Shown here: positions 18,176 to 26,048 of the stretch, in pieces
Position numbering within the stretch: position 1 is the first letter of the stretch
How the letters are laid out: each line of letters starts with the position of its first letter
The notes under the pieces: model-generated
The model's input: the letters and a program-made list of their open reading frames with translations, nothing else
What the model was told of the DNA's origin: nothing
Databases searched by the model: none
Translations under genes and position numbers: made by a program
Assembly: GCA_023444055.1 (NCBI GenBank)
Contig: JAEZRV010000090.1
Location: 62,001 to 126,000, forward strand
Length of the DNA: 64,000 bases
Source: Bacillota bacterium
GTDB lineage: Bacteria; Bacillota; Clostridia; Acetivibrionales; DSM-1351
Direction of reading: 5' to 3'

Positions 18176-18252
18176 TAGCAACTTGCCCCCAAAGAATATC
18201 TTTATTCTCTCAAACAACTCAAACTATTTCCAGCACTATTCCTTGTCATTTT

Positions 18253-18302
18253 CGAACACATGTTCTATTTAATAGTATAATATACTTTACTAACTTATTC
18301 AA
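18253..18302 (-). promoter_or_regulatory. SigA promoter overlapped by LexA (SOS) box
   Basis: On the minus strand TTGAAT (18302-18297), 17 bases, TATACT (18279-18274), then AGAACATGTGTTCG (18266-18253). The last sequence fits the Bacillus/Clostridium LexA operator CGAACNNNNGTTCG apart from its end base, and sits at about +1 to +14. This geometry is classic for SOS repression. The spacer from 18303 to 18606 holds nothing else I can identify. Confidence 0.65.
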
Positions 18303-18606
18303 CCTAAATTAACAAAATTTTATTTTCTCCTTGAATAAAAAAGGCATTTCGTTTAGAAGAATATATAGTGAAGAACATGTTTTCCCAAGCAATATACTCC
18401 GTGCCTCTATTACTAGCAAAAAACTAATAGCAATTATATATATTGATGGTAAGATTTAGAATTTACCAAACTTGTTTAGTATAATGAACAATTTATAGAT
18501 ACAACTCCATGCAATTTACTATTCAAATTTATAAGCGACTTAATATTCCTGATTTTGTCAGTATTTTAAAAGATTTAAAACCAGATTTTCTTAGTATATC
18601 ATTTAC

Positions 18607-19200
18607 TTATGATGTCTCTTCATCGTATGTAGCTAAAAATATAATACAATCATAATTTTCTTTTATAGCCAAATTTTGAGTATCTTCCATAAGCTTTAAT
18701 TTTTCTATTTTATCTTTCTCTAAAGGTTCTGGTCTAAGATAATTTTTAGCTGATGACTTACATTCAATTAATTCAATACCAGAATATAAAAAAACTATAT
18801 CTATATCCTTTTTAGACATTTCTGCTCCACAATAATATACTATACTTTCAGGTATAATATCATAATTATCTACAAGTATTAAAGGTTTAATTTCCTTAAC
18901 AATCAGCTCAAGTAGACATCCTCTTCTAGAATTTAGACAATCCTGGGATGTATTATAATACTTAAATATTAGTTCTAGATATGAACTAATATTAACGTTA
19001 TCTTTCAGACATTTACCTTGATATAAAGATAATATTCTTTTAAACAAAAATTCAGAATTTCTTTCGGGAGATTTTTTTCTTGATAAGAGAGAAAATGTTA
19101 AATCAAGAAATTCTCTTACATTTAAAAGGAAACTAGCTAATTCTATACATGCAGTATCTGGTACTGTTGGATAGGCCTTAGTTTTAAAAGTTAGAAGCAT
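18607..19200 (-). CDS. Putative PD-(D/E)XK-fold nuclease-like protein
   Basis: A 197-residue protein. The N-terminal half is helical and unrecognised. The C-terminal half has the sequence signs of the PD-(D/E)XK nuclease fold: a helix with RRGCLLELIVKEI (about 92-104), a strand with DIDIVF (about 132), and nine residues later IELIECKSS with the E-x-K pair (about 146-149). Together these would supply the metal-binding Asp/Glu and catalytic Lys. ATG 19200 is preceded by AAGGTGGG. It starts 18 bases after the SecB-like reading frame, so the two were probably co-transcribed. No closer family name can be given; the nuclease activity is inference. Confidence 0.6.
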   Translation of the reverse strand: MLLTFKTKAYPTVPDTACIELASFLLNVREFLDLTFSLLSRKKSPERNSEFLFKRILSLYQGKCLKDNVNISSYLELIFKYYNTSQDCLNSRRGCLLELIVKEIKPLILVDNYDIIPESIVYYCGAEMSKKDIDIVFLYSGIELIECKSSAKNYLRPEPLEKDKIEKLKLMEDTQNLAIKENYDCIIFLATYDEETS

Positions 19201-19218
19201 CAAAATCCCACCTTATCA

Positions 19219-19723
19219 CTATATTGATTTATGGGGCTTCAAAATTAATGGACTAAAACCCATCCTTGTTGTTATAGAACTTACTAATTCACGTGCATAT
19301 GGCCAAATATTAATTGGCACATTTTTATAAATAAAAAACTCAATATATTCATTACTAAAAGTACTAAGAGATTCTACAGAGTATGCAATGCAATAATCAA
19401 ATTTAATACTAAATAATGGATTTTTCATTTTTTTTCTAAAGTATCAGTATCCATTTCATAAATAGCTTTAACTTCAAACTTACACAATACTTCAAGCTTG
19501 TTGTCCTCAATTTTAGATTTAATTGCGTTATAATTTACTGAAATAAAAGTATTAGAATTATCAGTTTCATTATTACCTGAAACATTAAGTTTTTTAAACT
19601 AACACCATTAATATCAACATTAGTTAAAAATCGTCTGTATTCTTGATAATCTATTTCCTTCTCCAAGTTTGTAGTTATTTTTTTTGCCAAACTGCTCACC
19701 CTAACCTTTATAATTTTAAGCAC
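19219..19723 (-). pseudogene. SecB-like chaperone gene broken by two frameshifts
   Basis: Three overlapping frames join into one SecB-sized protein of about 160 residues. Segment 1 starts at GTG 19723 or 19699 and ends in NGVSLK; segment 2 continues KLNVSGNNETDNSNTF to MDTDTLEKK; segment 3 begins MKNPLFSIKFDY. Segment 3 carries the SecB C-terminal signature: NVPINIWPYARELVSSITTRMGFSPLILKP, equivalent to the LFPYAREVISDLVTRGGFPPL helix of SecB. Both shifts fall in A-runs of the coding strand (19595-19590, six A; 19435-19428, eight A), each consistent with loss of one A. SecB-like proteins in such loci often act as toxin-antitoxin chaperones. The breaks could be decay or homopolymer sequencing errors. 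Confidence 0.7.
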
Positions 19724-20069
19724 ATAAATATTCTAAAAAATTATCCTTACTTTTTTCCTTAGAATTTTTCTTTACTCCATTTTCATACAATAAATCACAA
19801 GTAAATTCTGCTTCATATAAGATTTCATTTACATTTATAAACTTATATATTTCAGCAGGTATTTGGAGAATAGTATTAAAAGTCTCTTCAAATCTCTCAC
19901 CTGAAGTTGGCTCTTGTGAAAGAATTTCAAAGTACTCAAAATACCCTAATATAATTTCTTGTAGTATACTCAGTTTTTGGTTTGATACCAAATTTCCTGA
20001 TATAGCAAAAAGAACATTTCCTATAATGGCATTCTTCTCAGACTTTTTCCAATTTATAAAAATGTGCAA
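19716..20069 (-). CDS. Hypothetical helical protein, possibly 5'-truncated
   Basis: A 117-residue frame whose product is largely alpha-helical (SILQEIILGYFEYFEILSQE; FEETFNTILQIPAEIYKF), with no motif I recognise. The only start available, TTG 20069, lacks a ribosome-binding site, and the frame stays open for 12 more codons upstream without a normal start. The 5' end may therefore be missing or frameshifted. Its stop overlaps the possible GTG start of the SecB-like frame, so the gene order hypothetical - SecB-like - nuclease-like reads as one operon. In chaperone-linked toxin systems the upstream gene is usually toxin or antitoxin; that role is speculation here. Confidence 0.45.
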   Translation of the reverse strand: MHIFINWKKSEKNAIIGNVLFAISGNLVSNQKLSILQEIILGYFEYFEILSQEPTSGERFEETFNTILQIPAEIYKFINVNEILYEAEFTCDLLYENGVKKNSKEKSKDNFLEYLCA

Positions 20070-20215
20070 ATATATGCTAAATTTAATAAAGCAAGCATGT
20101 AACGCTTAGTTAAACAAAGTAAATGAATTTCATCAGTTTAAGATGACTGCATTGAGTCTTACAAGCAGTAATTTATCAAGCTGAAGTTATGATGTGTATC
20201 TATCTACCTACATAG

Positions 20216-20569
20216 TTAAGCAAGTCGCTTCTCTGCTTCTCTATATGTATATGGCAGTTTCTCATTTAGCCTTGTTAGTACTCTAAATTTTCTATCATTT
20301 AATGTGTCATAAGCTTTAGGCACAATATTTAAAATTCTCTCCCAGCTCTCAACACCACATTCAGTGGAATCATTTATAAAATTGTCACCCACTACGTTTT
20401 CAAAATTATTCCACACTTTTAAAAGTTCTATGTTTTCAGATTCAGAAAGATTTCTGAGTTTTCTAAATTCCTTAAACTCTTTTAGAAAATCAGGTAAGTA
20501 ATAAAAATCATTGCTACCAAAAAACATAACCATTGGATGAATAGTTTCATTAAGCCCCTCTTTTAACAT
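20216..20569 (-). pseudogene. Truncated phage tail protein (YmfQ/DUF2313-like)
   Basis: A 117-residue frame resembling the N-terminal part of the YmfQ/DUF2313 tail proteins of clostridial Myoviridae and PBSX-like elements: YYLPDFLKEFKEFRKL, then VVGDNFINDSTECGVESWERILNI and DTLNDRKFRVLTRLNEKLPYT. Family members continue for roughly another 70 residues, but this frame stops right after the last motif. The start is intact, with GGAGGGGG upstream. No other tail, capsid or integrase gene is nearby, so this is most likely a prophage remnant. The alternative, a domesticated short form, cannot be excluded. Confidence 0.65.
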
Positions 20570-20788
20570 ACATTTCCCCCTCCTTATAGTCTTGTATATA
20601 TTAATTTTTAAATTATTTACTCATCTTTCCCACAAAAAGTGAGTTGAACCTATATAAATTAATACTTATTTGTCATAAAGCGCAAAAAGTCTCAACACCT
20701 TAGAAAAAACTAGTTAATCACTTTTAAACACTAATTTATTAAGGTTTCGCGGAGTAAATACGCTGGAAAATTTAGTCCGCTCATTAAT

Positions 20789-20802
20789 CGAACATATGTT
20801 CG
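20789..20802. promoter_or_regulatory. Perfect LexA/DinR-type SOS box
   Basis: CGAACATATGTTCG is a perfect 14-base palindrome identical to the Bacillus-type LexA operator consensus. It lies between the phage-tail remnant (minus) and the XRE gene (plus). It is 72 bases upstream of the XRE promoter and 220 bases from the tail-gene start, so the target promoter is unclear. The spacer 20570-20788 shows no gene. Confidence 0.65.
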
Positions 20803-20873
20803 AACAATAAAAATTATAATTCGTCTGTTTCGAAATGTCAACAAGTTTTTTTCGACTATTTCGGATAATTTTA

Positions 20874-20902
20874 TTTACAAAACAATAAATTATTGATAAT
20901 AT
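20874..20902 (+). promoter_or_regulatory. Promoter of the XRE-family regulator with upstream TTTCG repeats
   Basis: TTTACA (20874-20879), 17-base spacer, TAATAT (20897-20902). Just upstream are three TTTCG-containing half-sites (GTTTCGAAAT near 20828, TTTTCGAC near 20849, ATTTCGGA near 20858), plausible autoregulatory operators for the XRE protein. The operators are an inference from spacing and repetition. Confidence 0.5.
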
Positions 20903-20926
20903 AACTTTTGATAGGAGGTATCCAAA

Positions 20927-21283
20927 ATGATTACGTTAGGTGACAGAATTCGTGAACAAAGAAGAATTAAAGGTCTTACGCAAAGACAGCTAGCAGGCTT
21001 GATAGGTGCTAAGCATAATTCTGTTAGCGATTGGGAAAACAATAAAAACAAACCTGATTCTAGTACTATTAAGTTATTAATGAAAGCATTAGATGTTGAT
21101 GCGAACTCACTATTAGGCTTTTCTGATAACGAGAATACTAAATCAGAGGCGAAAAAACTCGCTGATGAGATTTTAAATAATCCTAAAATAAATAAAATGC
21201 TTTCTTTACTAATAAATATGTCAGATGAAGACTTAAGTTTAGTTATTTCCTTCATTGAAAGATTAAATAAGCAAAATTCTTGA
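20927..21283 (+). CDS. XRE-family helix-turn-helix transcriptional regulator
   Basis: A 118-residue DNA-binding protein. Residues 4-60 form the Cro/C1-type helix-turn-helix (LGDRIREQRRIKGLTQRQLAGLIG, then NSVSDWENNKNKPDSSTIKLLMKAL). The remainder is a short helical C-terminus probably used for dimerisation. ATG follows AGGAGGT seven bases away. It is the usual size of phage-type or island repressors, and the neighbouring tail remnant and SOS box fit a prophage origin. A degraded GGGCTGT-type hairpin follows the gene. Confidence 0.88.
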   Translation: MITLGDRIREQRRIKGLTQRQLAGLIGAKHNSVSDWENNKNKPDSSTIKLLMKALDVDANSLLGFSDNENTKSEAKKLADEILNNPKINKMLSLLINMSDEDLSLVISFIERLNKQNS

Positions 21284-21294
21284 CTCTTCTTTAA

Positions 21295-21391
21295 TGGGCT
21301 GTCCTGAAAACTCATCTTGCAAACAATATATTGCATCTGTTTTTTACCGATACATATATAATGTAGTTAAGAATTGTTTTACTACAGCCCC
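21295..21391. repeat. GGGCTGT-type long hairpin, degenerate copy
   Basis: Arms GGGCTGT and ACAGCCC bracket about 97 bases, with further weak pairing inside (CCTGAAAAC and GTTTTACTA). Size, arm sequence and interior resemble the better-conserved hairpins at 23412-23510 and 54166-54264. It probably acts as terminator of the XRE gene. Confidence 0.5.
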
Positions 21392-21594
21392 ACTTTAGTT
21401 TTTAGCTATGCTAAACATCTAATAAATTAATAGCTTACATCATTAATTATATTTAAATACATCCTTTTATATAGATAAGAACACTTTATTCCTTTCAAAA
21501 AGCAAATACTTAGAGTAAAATATTATCTGAAGTATGATTTATTTATGCCGTAAAAGATGAATCAAAAATAAATTATTAGTTGGAGAAATAATAT

Positions 21595-23331
21595 ATGACT
21601 ACGTTAAAGAAATTTATCAAATTCTACAAACCATACAAAGTACTATTTTTTATAGATATGTTTTGTGCTTTAATTTTGTCTGCAATTGACCTTACATTTC
21701 CACAGATTCTAGATTACCTTACAGATAGTGTTTTTACAGGTAGTTCTTCTCAAATAATTAACTCACTTTGGATTGTAGGTGTAGGATTACTTGCAATGTA
21801 CTTATTGAGATATGCCTGCCAGTACTTTATTACTTCCTGGGGACATATAATGGGAGCACGTATGGAGAGTGATATGCGTCAAGAATTATTTGATCATTTT
21901 CAAACTCTTCCATTTTCCTACTATGATAAAAATAACACAGGCGAAATGATGTCTAAGCTTATATCAGATTTATTTGATATATCTGAGTTGGCACATCATG
22001 GACCCGAAAATTTATTTATTTCTGCAATAAAAATTATAGGTTCTTTTATTTTATTAACAACTATAAACTCACAAATGACTCTGATTCTTCTAGCAGTAAC
22101 CATTGTAATGTTTATTTTCTGCTTTAATAAAAACTTAAAAATGCGATCAGTGTTTACTGATAATCGTAAAAAAATCGCCCTTGTTAATTCTAGAGTACAA
22201 GATACTCTTTCTGGTATTAGAGTAGTTAAGTCCTTTGCAAATGAGGAAATTGAACACAATAAGTTTAAGGACTGCAATTTAAAATTTTTAGATTCTAAAA
22301 AAAGCAGCTATTTGATAATGGGAAATTTTCATGCCGGAACTGGCTTTTTTCAGGGTTTACTTTATGCTTCTATACTAATAAGTGGAGGCTACTTTATAGC
22401 TAAAGGCAGTTTAAAGCCTACTGATCTTGCAATCTATGCACTATATATAGGAATATTTATAAACCCAATAGAAGTACTAGTTAATTTTACAGAGTCCTTC
22501 CAAAAAGGATTATCTGGTTTTAAACGCTTTTTAGAAATTGTTGAAACAGAACCAGAAATTAAAGACAGAGAAAACGCAAAAGACCTTATAAACCCTCGTG
22601 GACAAATAAACTACAACAATGTTTCTTTCCAATATGATGAAACTTCAGAGGTATTAGATAATGTGAGTATATCAATTGATGCCGGTAAAACAGTGGCCTT
22701 CGTTGGCCCATCAGGTGGCGGTAAAACAACACTTTGTTCGCTTCTCCCCCGCTTTTATGAAGTTACAAGTGGTGAAATTACTATTGATGGGATTGATATT
22801 CGTGATATAACACTAAAATCTCTACGTAAATCTATTGGTATTGTTCAGCAAGATGTGTATATGTTTTCTGGTAATGTGCGTGATAATATTTCTTATGGAA
22901 AGCCTAATGCCAGTGATGAAGAAATTATTGAGGCCGCTAAAAATGCAAATATTCATGACTTTATTATGAGTTTAGAGAATGGCTATGATACTTATGTTGG
23001 TGAACGAGGTACACGCCTTTCCGGAGGTCAGAAGCAGCGAATAGCTATTGCCCGTGTATTTCTCAAAAATCCTCCTATTTTAATTCTTGATGAAGCTACA
23101 TCCGCATTAGACAATGAAAGTGAGAGGCATATTCAAGAATCCTTAGAGCGACTTTCAAAGAATCGAACCACCATTGTTATTGCCCATAGACTTAGTACTA
23201 TACGAAATGCTGATGAAATAATTGTAATAAGTGAAAATGGTATTCAAGAACGTGGAAACCATAAGACACTGTTAACTAAAAACGGTTTGTATTCGAAATA
23301 CTACAATATGCAATTTGAAGGCTTGGATTGA
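21595..23331 (+). CDS. ABC exporter (fused membrane and ATPase half-transporter)
   Basis: A 578-residue half-transporter of the MsbA/LmrA type. Six transmembrane helices occupy about residues 15-300. The ATPase domain has Walker A GPSGGGKTT (about 369), the signature LSGGQKQR (about 473), Walker B ILILDEATSALD (about 493) and the switch IAHRLST. It would work as a homodimer, or with a partner not seen nearby. The substrate is unknown; multidrug or lipid export is typical. ATG is preceded by TTGGAGAA. It is a single-gene unit followed by a long hairpin. Confidence 0.93.
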   Translation: MTTLKKFIKFYKPYKVLFFIDMFCALILSAIDLTFPQILDYLTDSVFTGSSSQIINSLWIVGVGLLAMYLLRYACQYFITSWGHIMGARMESDMRQELFDHFQTLPFSYYDKNNTGEMMSKLISDLFDISELAHHGPENLFISAIKIIGSFILLTTINSQMTLILLAVTIVMFIFCFNKNLKMRSVFTDNRKKIALVNSRVQDTLSGIRVVKSFANEEIEHNKFKDCNLKFLDSKKSSYLIMGNFHAGTGFFQGLLYASILISGGYFIAKGSLKPTDLAIYALYIGIFINPIEVLVNFTESFQKGLSGFKRFLEIVETEPEIKDRENAKDLINPRGQINYNNVSFQYDETSEVLDNVSISIDAGKTVAFVGPSGGGKTTLCSLLPRFYEVTSGEITIDGIDIRDITLKSLRKSIGIVQQDVYMFSGNVRDNISYGKPNASDEEIIEAAKNANIHDFIMSLENGYDTYVGERGTRLSGGQKQRIAIARVFLKNPPILILDEATSALDNESERHIQESLERLSKNRTTIVIAHRLSTIRNADEIIVISENGIQERGNHKTLLTKNGLYSKYYNMQFEGLD

Positions 23332-23411
23332 CATACTGTTTATTAAGTTTTTCAACCCTCTCTAGTATTTTATTTACAACTTTAAGCGTAGAACCATTCT
23401 GTGCAAACTAC

Positions 23412-23510
23412 AAAGGGGTTGTCCTAAAACATCTCTTAACATATTATCTAGCGTTAAATAATCCCTGGACAATAGATAATTGTTAAGATGCATTTTGGGA
23501 CAACCCCTTA
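23412..23510. repeat. GGGGTTGTCC long hairpin between convergent genes
   Basis: A 99-base near-perfect inverted repeat: arms AAGGGGTTGTCCTAAAACAT, then CTTAACA and TATTATCTA, pair with TAGATAAT, TGTTAAG and ATTTTGGGACAACCCCTT. It lies between the ends of the ABC gene and the chemoreceptor gene and is probably a bidirectional terminator. The same arm pattern returns at 54166. Confidence 0.75.
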
Positions 23511-23541
23511 TCATTAAATAGTTTCTGAAATAACAATCAAA

Positions 23542-25578
23542 TTACAGTTTGAAATTTTTGATTAGGTTCGATAGCTCTTCAGACATGACTGCCATTCCTT
23601 TTGAAGAAGCGACTATCTCTTGTGTCAATGCTATTTGTTGTTCACTAGCTGCTGAGACTCCTTCAGAAGTAGAAGCAAACTCATGGCTAGTCTCATTTAT
23701 TTCTTGCATCGTATGCTCAAAATCGCGACTACTTTCAGTCATTATATTTACACTTTTAGTAACGTTCCCCACAATATCCTTTAGTAGTTTAGCCTGCTCG
23801 TAAATTGCTGAGAAAGTTTCTCCATTCTTTTGAATAGCTGTTACACTAGAGTTTACAGACTTTATACTGCCATCCATCTTAGTAACAGCTGTATCAACTC
23901 CACTTTTTACTTCAACAATTAGCTTCGCTATCTTGCTGCTGGCATCTGCAGACTCTTCAGCTAATTTTCTGATTTCATCTGCAACCACGCTGAACCCTCT
24001 TCCTGCTTCACCCGCTCTTGCCGCCTCAATAGCTGCATTTAAGGCAAGCAAGTTAGTTTGTTCAGCTATACCGCTTATCAATTCTATAATCTCTCCTATT
24101 TGATTAGAAGTTTTTCCCAAATTGAAAATAACCTCTGAAACTCCTTCAGTATTAGCTTTAAGAGTCTTGATGCTATCAACAGATTCAGTGGCCATACTTC
24201 TCCCTGTAGCAATATCATCTATCATATGATTAGTAGTTTGTTGCATATTATTCGTACTCATATTTACTTCATCCATTTGGTTAACTAAATAACTCAGATT
24301 TGATAATGCCGAATCAATGTTAGATGATTGTTCTTCTGCACCTGATGAAATTTCTAGGATTATGTTAGCCACTTCCTCAGCTGCTTTTCCAACCTGCTCA
24401 CCAGATTCATATAATTCCTGACTAGATATAGCTACCTCATTCGATGTATTAGCTATTTGTGTAATTATTGCTTTTAGATTTTTAATCATAGTAGAAAAAG
24501 CATTTGCCAGCTTACCGATTTCATCCTTTCTATTAATAGAATCTTCTATAAAATTAACTGACAAGTCTCTATTTGCCAACTGTTCAGCTTGCGCTACAGC
24601 TATAAGAATTGGTTTTGTTATATTTTTAGAAGAAAAATAAATAATAATTGATGTTAATAAAATACTGATTAAGAAAACTATAAATAATCCTAATCCTAAA
24701 TTCTCTGTCAATTTAGTGTATACTGAAACTGGCTTGTAGGATATTATGTACATGCCGTACTTACTGCTGTTTTTATATGCAGCGATACAGTTGATTCCCT
24801 TAAGGGTAAGAAAATCAATACCGCTTTTGTTAGATTTAATTTTATTATAAAACTCCAGTAATCCATTTTTATTATCCTGTAAATTCAAAGATAAAACATA
24901 GTCTTTATCCGTTGATGAAATAGCAAGTCCTTCAGAATTTAAAATAAGTGTTTTGTAATCATTTGAAGCTGAATTACTATCAATAATATTTTTAGATATG
25001 TTGTTCAATTCTAGCGCCATCCCAATTGTACCTAGATGTTTATCATTGTTTTTTATAGGAGCTACTATTGTCATAACAGGTCGTCCACTAGTAGGTGATG
25101 CCTTTGCTGGACGTATAAGCAATTGGTCTGCGCTTCCTACTTCCTCGTTTTCCCATCCTACAGATCCACCTCCAATACCATCTGCTATATCCTTATTTTT
25201 ATACATCATGAATATATTTTCGAAAAGACCTTTTGATAGGTTAAAATTATCCTCAAGATTTTTTGATATTTTCTGTAAATCCGTCTGGCTTGGATTAGCT
25301 GAATTAGCATCTGCTCCGCTTAGTGTATCAACAATATAAGATTGCATTGCAATTGATTGAGCCTGCTTTTCTATATTTGACAATGCTAACTCAAGCTGAT
25401 TACTCTTTTCATCAGCAATGTTTAATAACGCATTACTAGCTGAATCCTCCAAATACTTTTGAGAAAAGTAACTAGCTGTAAACAAACTTACTAACATAGG
25501 TATTAACATACACAAAACAGATACTCTAAAAAATCTCCAACTTAATCCCCTAAATCTACTAAATATTTTGCTAATCAT
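23542..25578 (-). CDS. Methyl-accepting chemotaxis protein
   Basis: A 678-residue chemoreceptor. Transmembrane helix 1 lies at about 15-37 and an extracellular Cache-type sensor domain at about 40-290, with second-half motifs such as GTIGMALELNNIS. Helix 2 is at about 293-317 (LGLFIVFLISILL), followed by a HAMP domain and the long cytoplasmic coiled coil with the MCP hairpin tip (ISGIAEQTNLLALNAAIEAA, GRGFSVVADEIRKLAEES). The ligand is unknown; Cache receptors usually sense small organic acids or amino acids. ATG has AGGAGG upstream. No che genes are adjacent. Confidence 0.96.
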   Translation of the reverse strand: MISKIFSRFRGLSWRFFRVSVLCMLIPMLVSLFTASYFSQKYLEDSASNALLNIADEKSNQLELALSNIEKQAQSIAMQSYIVDTLSGADANSANPSQTDLQKISKNLEDNFNLSKGLFENIFMMYKNKDIADGIGGGSVGWENEEVGSADQLLIRPAKASPTSGRPVMTIVAPIKNNDKHLGTIGMALELNNISKNIIDSNSASNDYKTLILNSEGLAISSTDKDYVLSLNLQDNKNGLLEFYNKIKSNKSGIDFLTLKGINCIAAYKNSSKYGMYIISYKPVSVYTKLTENLGLGLFIVFLISILLTSIIIYFSSKNITKPILIAVAQAEQLANRDLSVNFIEDSINRKDEIGKLANAFSTMIKNLKAIITQIANTSNEVAISSQELYESGEQVGKAAEEVANIILEISSGAEEQSSNIDSALSNLSYLVNQMDEVNMSTNNMQQTTNHMIDDIATGRSMATESVDSIKTLKANTEGVSEVIFNLGKTSNQIGEIIELISGIAEQTNLLALNAAIEAARAGEAGRGFSVVADEIRKLAEESADASSKIAKLIVEVKSGVDTAVTKMDGSIKSVNSSVTAIQKNGETFSAIYEQAKLLKDIVGNVTKSVNIMTESSRDFEHTMQEINETSHEFASTSEGVSAASEQQIALTQEIVASSKGMAVMSEELSNLIKNFKL

Positions 25579-25843
25579 TCTCTCATCCTCCTAGTCATTA
25601 CCTGTCCCAAATATCTATAGAACTTTTAATACTCATTCGATTAACGGTACTGTTTGCTATTAAGTTTATTAAAACTAGTCCAATAAACCTAATTGCTTTT
25701 TATGGCATCTACGAAAATCTAAGCAACTTGTTTCATACAGATATACCTGCTACTACCATAAAACAGCTCAATGTTATAAGTATAACAGACAACAACTTAG
25801 CTTTCTACATTTTAGTCTCATATTTATATTTTTTTACAATTAA

Positions 25844-25892
25844 TAAAAAATAATAGCATTATAGACTTTCAAATGTCTATAATGCTATTATT
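25844..25892 (-). terminator. Perfect hairpin terminator of the GH43 gene
   Basis: An 18-bp perfect stem (AATAATAGCATTATAGAC / GTCTATAATGCTATTATT) with an 8-base loop, followed on the minus strand by TTTTTATT. It lies beyond the end of the glycosidase gene at 26049. The flanking spacers 25579-25843 and 25893-26048 hold no recognisable gene. Confidence 0.8.
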
Positions 25893-26048
25893 TGGTACAA
25901 TCTTATTGATAGCTATATGTACCCACTAGCCTCGAAACTGTAGAGTAACATACTTTTTAAAACCTTTAATCTATCTACGATACTAACAAACCTTTCCCAT
26001 TAGGGAACTGCCCATTCATAATCCTATTTGGGCTAACATTTTAATTTT

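Noticed and set aside
20890..21336. Minus-strand frame opposite the XRE gene
   Set aside because: Antisense to a clear helix-turn-helix gene and without start signals.
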